Positions 33,101 through 42,972 are shown, counted from the first letter of the stretch. The stretch is DNA of 64,000 bases from Saccharomycodes ludwigii (GCF_020623625.1 NC_060202.1:372001-436000); one strand, 5' to 3'. Notes: generated by a model not told the origin, from the letters alone. Numbers and translations are program-made.

Positions 33101-33974
33101 AAAAAGGAAGCTACGTACAGCGTATTACAGAAGCAAAAACAAGTTTAGTAAACTTGATAAACATAGTGACGTTTTTAGATTGTTAAGTTGTGTTTCTGCA
33201 TTAGATTTTGTTCCAAATAATGAAAGGAGTGAATTTTTCGCTAAAAATTTCCTAAGACCCAAGTTGATGTTGGAAATTTCTAAATTGAGGAAACAAGTTT
33301 TATATATTATTAAATCGCATACCTCTAAAGAGAACATAGCTGTTTCTGTTAGAGCTGAGGATTTAAAAGTCGGTGTTCCAGCGGAAATTCAGGTGAAATT
33401 ATTAAAACAAATGGTATGTGCAGGGTTTATAGATCAAGTTGCAATTCGTGCAGATTACTTGCTTCCGGAAGATGCAAAGATTACTAATAGAACATCGATT
33501 ATAAATATTCCGTATGTTCCCGTAATGGCAAAGAAACAATCTAGTGGTGATATCTCTGAACTTTTTGTTTATATACATCCAGAATCTATGTTGTGCAAGT
33601 TGGGTGGTGAAAAACCTCCAAAATATATAGTTTATCAATCTTTGCAACAAAATATGAATTCAGGCAAAATTAGAATGAAGCCTTTATGTGATATTAAGAG
33701 CACTCCATTGACTAATATCGCCAGAAAGGGTACTTTATTGACATACAGTAAGCCAATTACGGGCCAAGGTTTTAAACCAATTAGCTTATCTCTAACTTGT
33801 AGATGCTGTTATGTTGTTCCACGGTTTGGTGCCAGTGTTGACAGTGATTTGAAAGTTGGTTGGGACTTGAATCCAGTTTTTGTATTACAAAAAAAGGAAA
33901 AGGGACAATGGAAAGTGGAGAAGTTGCTTACTAGTAAACAGTACAATGATTTGAATGGGTCCAAAAAGAACTAA
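30147..33974 (+). CDS. ECM16: DEAH-box RNA helicase Dhr1 (Ecm16)
   Basis: A 1275-residue nucleolar DEAH/RHA helicase, against about 1267 in S. cerevisiae. It opens with the family signature MGTYRKRFNEKARAGHMSKL. A long Glu/Asp tract lies near residues 275-310. The helicase core follows: GETGSGKT (about 429), TQPRRVAAVSMAQRV, DEAH (about 527), SAT, then TNVAETSLTIPNVRYVVDCG and SAAQRSGRAGRTGPGHCYRLY. An acidic insert of about 60 residues between the RecA lobes is typical of Dhr1. The HA2 and OB-fold regions complete the C-terminus. It releases U3 snoRNA from pre-18S rRNA during small-subunit assembly, activated by Utp14. Position after SAS2 matches YMR128W. No introns or breaks were seen. Confidence 0.95.
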   Translation: MGTYRKRFNEKARAGHMSKLKELKRIRNKQFTRESNDDEDEQNDLEDESEEAVDTNASIIEPMSKQEREQKKRKLHEELFSDKKDSKISRQKKKRMEKFIEHQLKREEKKTILNKLQDYKIDTSMLTSSKTLGNGKQTKKEKFSEALSIEQRGLPLNEELKDILYETREVKNWKDDFGDDTQVTTPSITTSSFIDNRPIRHGGIGSAFAFPNIKVVDKKASVPKKKYNWRQRIEMEERKRHQKEDDLDFASSSEENGISSGSEDVENGKEELSGNEEEDEEEEEEEEEEEEEEDDDEDEDGEEYDDDDETYGSSKEEDKTITFDERKKAAADFKSWATMQIKEMEGRDVEYKIPTDIKVERFVREEDLDDGLTTEHIQIDENLTRKAYYVSIERDPEIQAIRTKLPVFAEEHRIMEAIHHNDVVILCGETGSGKTTQVPQFLFESGYGTSPDCPGMIGITQPRRVAAVSMAQRVSSEMGNYSDIVAHQIRFDTTVDEATKIKFMTDGVLLREMMTDFKLTKYSCVIIDEAHERNINTDILIGMLSRCVKLRSKEYDADPVNCKKLKLIIMSATLRVTDFSENPVLFPMPPPVLKVEARQYPVSIHFNRRTPYNYTEEAFKKTCKIHSKLPPGAILMFLTGQQEITDMVKRLRKEFPFPVNSKQKLAYKKHPPVKINSETAAMEVEDIDFSVKVDREETESDGDNYIYDDCIEKTNEDDGGSKTKEEKEEEKEEGFDETLEEGQTPNDPLYVLPLYSLLPTREQMRVFQDPPKGSRLCVIATNVAETSLTIPNVRYVVDCGRSKERKYNEETGVQSFEIGWVSKASAAQRSGRAGRTGPGHCYRLYSSAVFDRDFEQFSKPEILRMPVESVVLTMKSMAIHHIANFPFPTPPGRGALQQAVELLKYLGALDSNANISPDGKKMSLFPLSPRFSKMLLVGNEHGCLPYVVAIVSALSVGNPFIGENELGISNMEKTGDSGIVDISEEKRKLRTAYYRSKNKFSKLDKHSDVFRLLSCVSALDFVPNNERSEFFAKNFLRPKLMLEISKLRKQVLYIIKSHTSKENIAVSVRAEDLKVGVPAEIQVKLLKQMVCAGFIDQVAIRADYLLPEDAKITNRTSIINIPYVPVMAKKQSSGDISELFVYIHPESMLCKLGGEKPPKYIVYQSLQQNMNSGKIRMKPLCDIKSTPLTNIARKGTLLTYSKPITGQGFKPISLSLTCRCCYVVPRFGASVDSDLKVGWDLNPVFVLQKKEKGQWKVEKLLTSKQYNDLNGSKKN

Positions 33975-34509
33975 TTGGTGCCAGCGAAAAGGGGAAAAAG
34001 AATTATCATTTGTATAAGAGTTTGTATAATTTGTTGTAGATATCTTTTTAGTAGTTGCATTATTTTTATGTGCATGCATTAACAGAGCTGTATTTAAGTG
34101 TACGATGCTTCTACGTATAAATCTTATACAAAACAAAAACGCTACAATTAAAGGATTATTATGGGGGGGGGATACCGGTTGTATATTTGTCCGTTGGTAA
34201 TTCGGACTTTATTATTTATTTATTTATTTATTTATTTTGCCTATGTGAGCTGTTACCCGACACAAAGGATTATTTACTAGGTTAGTTTATTATTATTATT
34301 ATTATTATTATCAGTTCTACAATTGAAAAGAAAAATTACAAGAAAAAATAAAAGTTTTTTTTTTTTTTTTATTTTTTTCCTTAACAAAAATCAAGAAACA
34401 ACAAAGAGAAAAGATTCACAACACACACAAAAAGAGAGAGAGAGAGAGAGACAGCACAAAGCACAAACATCTTTTTATTTTTATTAGTCCGATTTTTACG
34501 CATCAAATT
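33975..34509. other. spacer and RSC58 promoter region
   Basis: No gene is seen. It contains a G9 run at 34163-34171, rare in this AT-rich DNA. GTCCG at 34189 and CGGAC at 34203 form an inverted pair 9 bases apart, with another GTCCG at 34487. (ATTT)n and (TTA)n runs follow, and an (AG)n run lies at about 34434-34450 just before the start codon. Confidence 0.7.
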
Positions 34510-35589
34510 ATGGTAGAACAAACTGAACTTTTACAACCAAAATCAACAGAGAAGGAGACAAAAGAACAAGAATCTCCTAAAAATTACAACAATAACCATG
34601 ACCTTTTAAAATTATTCAACAATTTACAAATTATTATTAAAGCCGCTAGTTTTAAATCTCATGTAATAGATGAAAACTTTCCATCAGAATTTTATGAACC
34701 ACATCCTCACAAAATTTATGACTCTTATATAACTTTTCTAAAAGAAGAAAGGTCCAAAGAGGGAGAACCACAGATTATAAGGACAACAAATATTAAAGAA
34801 CGCTTTGAAAACAACTATTATTTTCAAGACTTTAACGGATTTTATAAACTATATCATGATATTTATTTGATTTGCACCATCCTAATAAACACTTATAAAA
34901 GGGGAACTCATATTTATTGTTTGGTTGATAAATTTTATAAATTCACCACAGAATTACTATTGAGAGAGTGCTATAAAATTGGTATTAATTTTACCGATTA
35001 TACTGAAAACAAGAATAGAAATGATAATGAAAAGACTAGTAATAATGTCGATGAATACACGAAAACAGATTTTTTGGACGAGTATATTTCAAAAGATTTC
35101 ATTAAAATCTCTACACACTATACAGTTCCAGTTAAAGAAGTTTACCATCTTTCAACGAAAGGCCTTGAACTTTTTTCTTCAGAAATAACTAAGTCTTCAC
35201 TAGATAAGCGTGGTGACTATTTGCCTAATCCGAATTTTGATGTGGTCAGAATATCACCACTTCAGCCACAAATATTGAGATCTGCTGCTAAATTAGGAGT
35301 TATAGCTGCAAATACTAGCATGGTTCCCGAACCAACTTTACCACCAACAGAAATGCTCGGCAAATTTGTCCATCCCAACTGGTTTAACCTACCTTGTTGT
35401 ATGTGGTTAGAATATTCAGATAATGAATTTAAAAGTTTAGCACCCACTATAATGGAAATGGGAAGTATTTTAGATGCCAATAAGAGAGGTGTTATTTGGT
35501 TTCAAAAAAATGGATATTTTAAAAAATGGAAAGAAAGAGAAGAAGCTATTAACAATAATGCAGAAAATGCTGAAGATAATCTCAATCAC

Positions 35590-35635
<46 letters not shown>

Positions 35636-36135
35636 CAAATACTGCTGAGGATAATAACAATACTGAATCGGAAAATACAGATAATGAAGAAGAGAATCAA
35701 CAAATTGATGACAATAAAAATAATGATGATAAAAAGGAAATTGCTTATAATTATGATGATATTAAAGTGAATGATATAAAATTAGCTAATTTGGTAAGTT
35801 GGTCGCCAATGCATTACATTACCGAGGGCGAGCTAGTTGCAATGCAAAATGGCATTTCCAATGTTCAAAAGTTAATCACCAACACTTTATTCGAACTAAA
35901 AAATTTGCAAGACAAGCGTAATAAGCTAGGGCTACAAACCCCGACAACTAAAGAGCAAAAATTGTATTATAAATTGAAGAGGTTATTTAAATTTGTTTTA
36001 TTAAATTTTAATCGAGAAACCTTGGATATGCCGTTGCTTAAAGAGTTTCCAATATTGCAGGCTAATTACGCAGGAAACATACCTGTAGTTAGGCAACAAG
36101 GGACCCACAAAAGATTAAAAAAACATAGAAAATGA
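34510..36135 (+). CDS. RSC58: RSC chromatin remodeling complex subunit Rsc58
   Basis: A 541-residue protein, against about 502 in S. cerevisiae. The N-terminal third (about residues 25-160) is helical and may be the divergent bromodomain-like part. The best conserved block is near residues 280-340: TLPPTEMLGKFVHPNWFNLP and IMEMGSILDANKRGVIWFQK. A poly-N stretch near residues 360-375 is encoded by an (AAT)n microsatellite, followed by an acidic Asn/Asp linker. The C-terminus is basic (KRLKKHRK). Rsc58 is an essential scaffold subunit of RSC, which moves nucleosomes at promoters. The call depends on my memory of the family block and on synteny: it lies between RAD5/ECM16 and SMF3, as YLR033W lies between YLR032W and YLR034C. 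Same strand as in S. cerevisiae. Confidence 0.82.
35590..35632. repeat. (AAT)n trinucleotide repeat coding poly-Asn in RSC58
   Basis: About 14 AAT triplets in frame, giving a poly-Asn run. Its length would vary without breaking the frame. Confidence 0.95.
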
Positions 36136-36527
36136 CTTATTTTTTAAACCCAAAAAAAAAAAAAAAATTTAAATGAATAAAGTAAAAAAGTAAAAGTAAA
36201 ACAAGCAACTTTAGTCATGTATTTAACATTTGCATATTTTGTATTACTTTTTTTTTTCCTTTTTTTTTTTTTTTTTTTTTATTAATATTTAAAAGGAAAC
36301 TAATTTAATTAAAAAATGTTTGTAATATTCCTTAGTACAAGGTTATATATAGAAAATGAAATGAAATAAAAAAAAAAAAATTAAAATGGTGTTAATCGAA
36401 AAAGAAAATTTTAGTTAGCTAAACTAAATATTAAAAACATATATATATATATATATATGTGTGTGTACGTATGTGTACGCATATCCCACTCTACAAACTC
36501 TAAACATTGTTTAAATAGATTAGAATC
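36136..36527. other. convergent 3' spacer, RSC58 / SMF3
   Basis: It holds both 3' ends. Seen are A and T homopolymers (36147-36168, 36248-36281), and a (TA)n then (TG)n run at about 36439-36468 that can serve as a yeast termination efficiency element. No gene. Confidence 0.65.
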
Positions 36528-38009
36528 TTAAAAATGAATATCTGCACCCAATAAATATGATATAACCATATACAAATTTAAGGATCCAATAAACAACCAA
36601 ACGGAAAACCCAGTATAACGCATTAATTTTGAATTACTAAAATCCACGTATTTGTTGTTCAATGGCGTCAATTCAGTGGGTAATTCATGTTCTTGTGAGG
36701 CTAGAGTTTCATCCACATCCTTCTCCACGAGCATATATTTCTTTGAAGATGTAAAATAGATCAATGGAGCAGATACTACAGGTAGCATAAAACTTAGTAT
36801 AACTTGACTCAAGTTCAAAATACCAGAAACACCCTTTTCGCCAAAAAATATAGTAACAAAAAAACAAGGGATGACAGCAAGCATTCTGGTTATCAATCTT
36901 CTCATCCATGGAGCAATAGACCAGTTCAAAAACCCTTCCGAGACGATTTGGCCAGACATTGTACATATGATACCAGCTGATTGACCGGAAAATAACATTG
37001 CTAAAGCGAAAATTAACCCTGCCGCTGGTGTAATATATTGGCACAATAAATCGTAAATTGTTAATAAATCTGCATCATCAGCATCTGGCTGTCCATACAA
37101 CGTGGCACCTGCTATGATCAAAATTGCAGAATTAACGAAGGTTGCTACAAAAAACAATGTAAATATTAATTCTGCGTAGGAATAACCTAAAGTGTAATTT
37201 ATTGCGCTCAAAGATGGTTTACTTTTAATCTTACCATATTTTTTCAAATCAAAGTCATTTAAACGTGATTTAACTAGACTTGACCCTAGGTATAAAGAGT
37301 GTGGCATAACTGTGGCTCCAACAATACCAATGGATAAATACATTGCCTGGGTTTCTTTGAAAATGACGGTCGATGGTAAAAATCCTTCGAATAATTTTAG
37401 TTTACTTTTGATTTGTATTTTAAATAATTCCAAAATAAAACAAAAAATAGTGCCCGCTACTAAAATGCTAACAAATATCTCAAAGCCTCTAATATTTTTC
37501 ATTGAATGTTTTTCAGGTCTATAGAATAATAATATGATCAAAACATCTAAAACGGTAAGCAGGACACCGATATTTAAAGGTATATTAAACAAAATTTTTA
37601 AAGCAACTGCAGTTCCGACAACCTCAGCTAAATCTGTAGCTATAATTGCCAATTCTGCAAAGACATAAATGAAGTAATTCAATTTTCTGGGTAAGTGTTC
37701 CCTGCAATTCTCAGCTAAATCTTTGCCGGTAACTATTCCTAACTTTACACACAAACATTGCAATATAATGGCAAAGATATTTGAAAAAAAAATAGCAAAT
37801 AATAATTTATAACCATATTGTGCACCAGAGGATACGTTCATTGAAGTATTTCCAGGATCCATGTATGATACACTAACCATTACGCCCGGTCCCACAAATA
37901 AAATAAACTTTTTAATTATAGATAACCAGTTTTTATGATTACCATTTATATTGGGATTTATACCAGTGTTCCCCGACTCCCTTGGATCTAATTGGTTACG
38001 ATTTGACAT
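36528..38009 (-). CDS. SMF3: NRAMP-family divalent metal transporter Smf3
   Basis: A 493-residue membrane protein with about 11 helices. The NRAMP metal site is visible: YMDPGNTSMNVSSGAQY in TM1 (the DPGN motif) and MPHSLYLGSSLVKSR in TM6. The block CVKLGIVTGKDLAENCREHL and TDLAEVVGTAVALKILFNIP matches Smf3 more closely than Smf1/Smf2. Yeast Smf3 sits in the vacuolar membrane and releases stored iron to the cytosol with proton co-transport. It is induced by the Aft regulators when iron is low, and a candidate Aft site lies upstream (38549). Orientation and place after RSC58 match YLR034C. Length is near the usual ~473. Confidence 0.92.
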   Translation of the reverse strand: MSNRNQLDPRESGNTGINPNINGNHKNWLSIIKKFILFVGPGVMVSVSYMDPGNTSMNVSSGAQYGYKLLFAIFFSNIFAIILQCLCVKLGIVTGKDLAENCREHLPRKLNYFIYVFAELAIIATDLAEVVGTAVALKILFNIPLNIGVLLTVLDVLIILLFYRPEKHSMKNIRGFEIFVSILVAGTIFCFILELFKIQIKSKLKLFEGFLPSTVIFKETQAMYLSIGIVGATVMPHSLYLGSSLVKSRLNDFDLKKYGKIKSKPSLSAINYTLGYSYAELIFTLFFVATFVNSAILIIAGATLYGQPDADDADLLTIYDLLCQYITPAAGLIFALAMLFSGQSAGIICTMSGQIVSEGFLNWSIAPWMRRLITRMLAVIPCFFVTIFFGEKGVSGILNLSQVILSFMLPVVSAPLIYFTSSKKYMLVEKDVDETLASQEHELPTELTPLNNKYVDFSNSKLMRYTGFSVWLFIGSLNLYMVISYLLGADIHF

Positions 38010-38548
38010 TATAAGGGCTTTTGAGTTTTTATTCGTTTTTCTTCTAAATTATTATTGTTATTATTATTATTATTAGTGGTAGTAGTAGTATTATTATTAA
38101 TTTTTTTTTTTTTAGTTATGTTTGTTAATAATATGGGATTGGTAAATGCTTGAAGTTTTGAAAATATTTATTAAAATTATGAGAAATAGAAATGAGTGCA
38201 ATATGAGATACCGGTAAAGTTTAATCTAGTGGAGCAGTAAATGTATGTATATATATATATATATATATATATTCTATAAAAGGATCGTTTGCTTGGATGG
38301 TTTAGTGTATCTTAATTTGAATCATTAAGAAAAATGCAAAGAATTATTGATTTTTTATCTCTGTCGTTTGTAATAAGAATAAGCAATCATAAAGTGATCT
38401 TTCAAAGTAGGGAACGAATTGTCTAACTGACTGCATAATTTTTGAATTCCTACAATTTTTGTATTGCGTTTGATTCCATTCAAGAAAAAGCGGTTAAAAG
38501 TTTTCCATTTTGAATATTTTATTTTTTTTTCTTTTTTTTTTTAACTTT

Positions 38549-38555
38549 TGCACCC
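38549..38555 (+). promoter_or_regulatory. candidate Aft1/Aft2 iron-response site TGCACCC
   Basis: TGCACCC matches the core of the yeast iron-regulon element (GCACCC/TGCACCC). It lies 540 bases upstream of the SMF3 ATG and 302 upstream of POM152. SMF3 is a known iron-regulon gene in S. cerevisiae, so SMF3 is the likely target. The distance is rather long. Confidence 0.45.
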
Positions 38556-38564
38556 TTTTTTTAT

Positions 38565-38600
38565 TTTGCTCATGTGTTTTTATTTGCTCACGTGTTTTTA
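38565..38600 (+). repeat. tandem 18-nt repeat with E-box cores
   Basis: Two adjacent copies of TTTGCTCAYGTGTTTTTA differ at one base only, giving CATGTG in the first (38565-38582) and CACGTG in the second (38583-38600). It looks like a duplicated bHLH (Cbf1/Pho4/Tye7-type) site just beside the Aft-like word. Confidence 0.8.
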
Positions 38601-38856
38601 TTTTGTTTTGAATTTCTTTTTTTTTTTTTTTTTTTTTTCATTCGGACAAAAAAATAAAAATGCAATTCGGCATCTGATCACATGATGCATCTTTCGTGAA
38701 AAGCGATATCCTTTTTGTCATTTATTTATTTATTTATATTTTTTCTTCTTCTTTTTCCATTTGGCTTCAACAAAATATATCAAGATTCTTTACATTTTAA
38801 TACCTATCCACTAGAAAACAAACCCTCAATTCTATAACCCACCAACAAATATCAAA

Positions 38857-41800
38857 ATGAGTTATAGGAATAACCCTAATAATATATTTGATAATGTGGG
38901 GGATTCATTTTCTCCTTATGGTAGAAGAAGATGGAAAGATACCCCGAAATTTACAAAAACCACTCCTCAGGATCCAGAAACTCCGATCTTACTTGGGTTA
39001 AAACCACAGCAGCCCAACCCTACAACTTCAACTAAATATAATACCAATAACAATAACATTCTAAATAATACAAACGAGCAGCAGAGGGGTAATGAACCGC
39101 CAATTACCAGGAAGCACCCTCGTGACACTTTAATACCTACAAATATATTAGATGTTGGATCGCAAAGAACACTCGTTTTCATTATATGGTCAATTATACA
39201 AGCCTATAAATTTTACGATCTAATAATAATGAAAACGATTTCCCCAGTAAAAATTACAAGAACTGGGTTTTTAATCAAATATGCTCTTTTGGATTCTCTT
39301 TTTTGGTACAGTTTGCCAGCATTCAATATTCCAAAATTGATATTCAAACCAGTGGTTACTTACATTTTTATATTTTTATCTATTTTGTTTAATTCGTTAA
39401 TTTCAAATGATAAAATGCTACCCATACTTACTTTACTATTACATACATGGTCTACTTTGAATCCAAAAAAAGTTTCGTTGACTGGTGATACCGTCTACTA
39501 CAAAAATGTCCTAGACACATCTTCCCATTTTAAAGGAAGACATACAATTAAAATTTTACCAGAAAATACAGCATTATTCAATCCATTCCATGAAAATTTC
39601 TGTTTTAATAGTGTAGTAAACGTGATGACCACTGTTCCTATTAGAATGAATTCGACATACGATATTGATTTTTTACAATTGGAATATAGAGATTTGTATA
39701 CCAATGAAAAAAGTTATGTAGATTTCCACAAAAAAGAATTAAAAAAAATTACCGGTAAAAAGAAATTGGAAATGTTAATCAAAGATGAACTAGACCCAAG
39801 CTCTGCAACAAACATCGAGTATTATTTATTAAACCTCAATAAGCCAGGCTTTTATCAATTGAAAAAAGTCGTAGATAATAAAAGTTTTGAATTAAAATTG
39901 TATAAATCCCATATGGTTATACCTGAGTGTCCAAAAGTCACCATTCTACAAAACAATGTTGGCAATGATAATACCAAATTCGATAGATGTATTGGTTCTT
40001 TCGACAACGTTACCATTAGAGTTACTGGTGTTCCGCCCTTGAAGTTGGAATATTCTAAGCAAGTTGGTGGTGAGGATCTAGTTAAAATCGATGATTCTAA
40101 TTTGCAACCCAAGTCCCTAGGAAATTCCCCATTGCTAGCTAGTGATGTTTTGTTACTGAACAAGTTCAATAACAAATATATCGATGATTTAAAATGGGCA
40201 CGTAACTATAATGTTGATATTAACCTATTATCTATTGCTGAACAACAAGGCACTCATGGTTATCATATTATAAAAGTCGTTGATGGATTTGGTAATGTAA
40301 TTGAAAAGCAAACACTAGAATTATTGACAGCAGATAATCCCAACTTGTTGGATTATGAGTATCAAGTGCATGACACACCAAGGGTGACTTTTGATGAGAA
40401 AATTAATGGCAAAGCAAGCACTAAACGCTCTTTATTGATTAAAATGGATAATTTCAATAGCAATCATCTAACCCAGGAAGATGGACCTTTCAAAGCTTCT
40501 TTGTTATATAAACCTGAAGCTGATGGTAAATTTAAAAAATTTGAACATGCATTCACAAGCAGTGAGGGAACAGAAATTTTGGTCGATGAAGCGGGTACTT
40601 ATATTTTGGAATCTGTTAGCTCCAGATATTGTCCCGGAATTGTTCTTGGTGAAAATAATGTCGTAATTACAAAACCTGTTGCTCCCAAAGTTCAGGTAAG
40701 GTCTACTCCAATTGAGGATAAGTGTGTTGGGCAAGTTGGATTAAATTTCGATTTAACTTTCAGCGGTGTTCCACCGTTTACTGTTTACACTAATATTTAT
40801 AAGGTTGATAAACTCAGCGGCAAACGTTCGTTATACAACAAAGTTAAGCAATATTCTAGTGGCATTCGTTATCAATATACATATACTCCAGTTGTAGAAG
40901 GTGATTACGAAATTGTCTTTACCGATATATCTAATCAAATTTTCCCCGAAAAACTCCCCTTATTACCATTGAAAGATTATAATTTCAAAACTTCAATGCG
41001 AGTCAAGCCGGACGTGAAAATTGTCAATAACAACAACAACAACAACAATAATAATAATAGAAGAAAAATATGTTTAAATTCTAACTCTATTATCCCAATT
41101 GTCTTAAAGGGGGAAGCACCATTTGCCATCAACTATGACATTATTGAAACTTTTAGTAACAATAGAAAAAGTTTTGAATTGCTTGATGTTTTGGATGATC
41201 ATATAGAAATTACCACCCCTGAATTTAATGTTGGTGGTAATTATATTTTGTCTATTGCGTCAATTACAGATAAAACAGGGTGTACAGTATTATTAAGCGG
41301 TAAAGAGGTTTCTTTTGATGTTAGAAGAGTTGTTCCTAAAGCTGAGTTCAATATTTTGCAAAATGGTGGTAATTCAGTTATTATCAAAGAAGGTTCGTCG
41401 TACAAGTTACCGTTAAGACTAACCGGCAATGCTCCTTTTAGAGTAGTTTACGAACACTATAAAGATGGTACTTTGCTTGGACGTAAAACTGCCAGATTTG
41501 CTTCTAACGTGAATCCAGAGTTAACTTTTACTGATCGTGGGATTTATAAATTGATTTCCATGGAAGACAATGAGTGCCAAGGTACTATAGTTGGCGGTGA
41601 ACAAACTTTTGAAATTTCTTATTTACCGTTACCAAAGTTAAGAGTTTTGGATGATTCAAATAAAATATCTAAAGTTAATAGCTATAATTATATTAAGGAT
41701 GGCGTTTGTCAAGGTTTTGAGGATTTAGTAGAAATGTACATTGATGGTTTGGCACCATTTGTTGTTTGTTACGATGTGATTAGTCCTAGTGGCAAAATTC

Positions 41801-42972
41801 AAAAACAAAAGATTCAAGTAACCACCAACTATGCCTCTATTAGATTATTAAATGATGAGCCTGGTGAATATCAGGTGCTTATAAGAAACGTTTATGATAT
41901 GAATTATAACGAGGAGGACATCAAGAAATTAAGCATTAATCCACGAGAAATTCAAGTTGTACAAGTTGTTCATAAACTCCCCAGTATCAGATTTGTTAAC
42001 AATAATAAAAAATTTAGAACTTGTTTGGCCAATTTATATAATGCTAAAAATTTATTGGATCCAATTCAATTAACTGCAGTTAGCGGTACTGGTCCATATA
42101 CCATTACATTCAGGATATATCATGAGAGTAGTGGCAGAACTGAATATCAAACCTTTTCTAATATAAGAAGGGAACAAGGTCTACAATTCCAATATGAGGA
42201 ACTATATAGAAAATTGAGTATGGGAAGTCATATTATTACTATTGATAAGATTGTTGAAATGGATACTGGATGTATTGGAGAGGATACTTCGAATTCAAGG
42301 ATCACCTTATACATTACAGATGTCCCTAAAATTACGTTATTGGAATCCCATTTGGAGTACTGTGTCGGTGATTATGTAGCTTACCAATTGAACGGTATTT
42401 CTCCCTTTGAAATTAGATACCAGTTTAACGATGTAAAGTTGAAGACCATTGAAAATACAAATCAATTTGTTAGATTGGCCAGTGAATCTGGTGAAATATC
42501 TATTAATTCGATACAAGATGCTTCGTCCAAGTGTTTGGTTAATTTCACCAATCCAGAAATGAGTGCTCAATATGAAGCTTTGAAATTGAAAATACATCCA
42601 ATTCCATCGGTAACTGTGTCCAAAGGTGAATATCTAGAGGAAGATATTCACGAAGGCGATCAAGCTGAAGTTATTTTCACATTTGAAGGTACTCCACCAT
42701 TTTCTTTAACTTATGTTAGAATTGAAGAAGATAATGGTGCGATCATACAGAATAAGAGGAGCACTGAGAAAATGACATTGAAACGTAATTCTGTCAATAA
42801 AAAAATGGGGAACATTGATAAAAGAAATGTTATTGAAACACATAGAGTTACTGATATATATTCCTATGAATATAGAGTTGTTACTAGTTTACAAGGCACT
42901 TATGAAGCCATTGAGATATTTGACGCTTATTGTTTTGCTAGAAACGATGCATATTTTCAGAGTCAAATTTGA
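38857..42972 (+). CDS. POM152: nuclear pore membrane ring protein Pom152
   Basis: A 1371-residue protein, against about 1337 in S. cerevisiae. The pore-side N-terminus (about 100 residues) has the family start with YGRRRWKDTPKF. Hydrophobic segments follow between about residues 105 and 190 (LVFIIWSIIQAYKFYDLIIM, IFIFLSILFNSLI). The rest is luminal and made of Ig-like repeats. Eight copies of a G-x-x-P-[FLY]-x-[ILV]-x-[YF] signature are visible, for example GVPPLKLEY, GVPPFTVY, GEAPFAINY, GNAPFRVVY, GLAPFVVCY, GTGPYTITF, GISPFEIRY and GTPPFSLTY. Pom152 forms the luminal ring of the nuclear pore complex. A poly-N run near residue 727 comes from an AAC/AAT microsatellite. Position before DPI35 matches YMR129W. 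Confidence 0.95.
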   Translation: MSYRNNPNNIFDNVGDSFSPYGRRRWKDTPKFTKTTPQDPETPILLGLKPQQPNPTTSTKYNTNNNNILNNTNEQQRGNEPPITRKHPRDTLIPTNILDVGSQRTLVFIIWSIIQAYKFYDLIIMKTISPVKITRTGFLIKYALLDSLFWYSLPAFNIPKLIFKPVVTYIFIFLSILFNSLISNDKMLPILTLLLHTWSTLNPKKVSLTGDTVYYKNVLDTSSHFKGRHTIKILPENTALFNPFHENFCFNSVVNVMTTVPIRMNSTYDIDFLQLEYRDLYTNEKSYVDFHKKELKKITGKKKLEMLIKDELDPSSATNIEYYLLNLNKPGFYQLKKVVDNKSFELKLYKSHMVIPECPKVTILQNNVGNDNTKFDRCIGSFDNVTIRVTGVPPLKLEYSKQVGGEDLVKIDDSNLQPKSLGNSPLLASDVLLLNKFNNKYIDDLKWARNYNVDINLLSIAEQQGTHGYHIIKVVDGFGNVIEKQTLELLTADNPNLLDYEYQVHDTPRVTFDEKINGKASTKRSLLIKMDNFNSNHLTQEDGPFKASLLYKPEADGKFKKFEHAFTSSEGTEILVDEAGTYILESVSSRYCPGIVLGENNVVITKPVAPKVQVRSTPIEDKCVGQVGLNFDLTFSGVPPFTVYTNIYKVDKLSGKRSLYNKVKQYSSGIRYQYTYTPVVEGDYEIVFTDISNQIFPEKLPLLPLKDYNFKTSMRVKPDVKIVNNNNNNNNNNNRRKICLNSNSIIPIVLKGEAPFAINYDIIETFSNNRKSFELLDVLDDHIEITTPEFNVGGNYILSIASITDKTGCTVLLSGKEVSFDVRRVVPKAEFNILQNGGNSVIIKEGSSYKLPLRLTGNAPFRVVYEHYKDGTLLGRKTARFASNVNPELTFTDRGIYKLISMEDNECQGTIVGGEQTFEISYLPLPKLRVLDDSNKISKVNSYNYIKDGVCQGFEDLVEMYIDGLAPFVVCYDVISPSGKIQKQKIQVTTNYASIRLLNDEPGEYQVLIRNVYDMNYNEEDIKKLSINPREIQVVQVVHKLPSIRFVNNNKKFRTCLANLYNAKNLLDPIQLTAVSGTGPYTITFRIYHESSGRTEYQTFSNIRREQGLQFQYEELYRKLSMGSHIITIDKIVEMDTGCIGEDTSNSRITLYITDVPKITLLESHLEYCVGDYVAYQLNGISPFEIRYQFNDVKLKTIENTNQFVRLASESGEISINSIQDASSKCLVNFTNPEMSAQYEALKLKIHPIPSVTVSKGEYLEEDIHEGDQAEVIFTFEGTPPFSLTYVRIEEDNGAIIQNKRSTEKMTLKRNSVNKKMGNIDKRNVIETHRVTDIYSYEYRVVTSLQGTYEAIEIFDAYCFARNDAYFQSQI

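Larger units (their letters stand above)
38010..38856. other. divergent promoter region, SMF3 / POM152
   Basis: No gene is seen. It contains (TTA)n near 38047-38100, a (TA)n run at 38247-38272, T-runs, an Aft-type TGCACCC at 38549, two 18-nt direct repeats with CATGTG and CACGTG cores at 38565-38600, a CGGAC at 38643, and a GATCACATGA word near 38675. Confidence 0.7.

Noticed and set aside
38676-38685. Centromere element I-like ATCACATG (also CATGTGAC near 46990 and CATGTGAT near 48483)
   Set aside because: None is followed at about 80-90 bases by a very AT-rich element and a TTTCCGAA-type element III.
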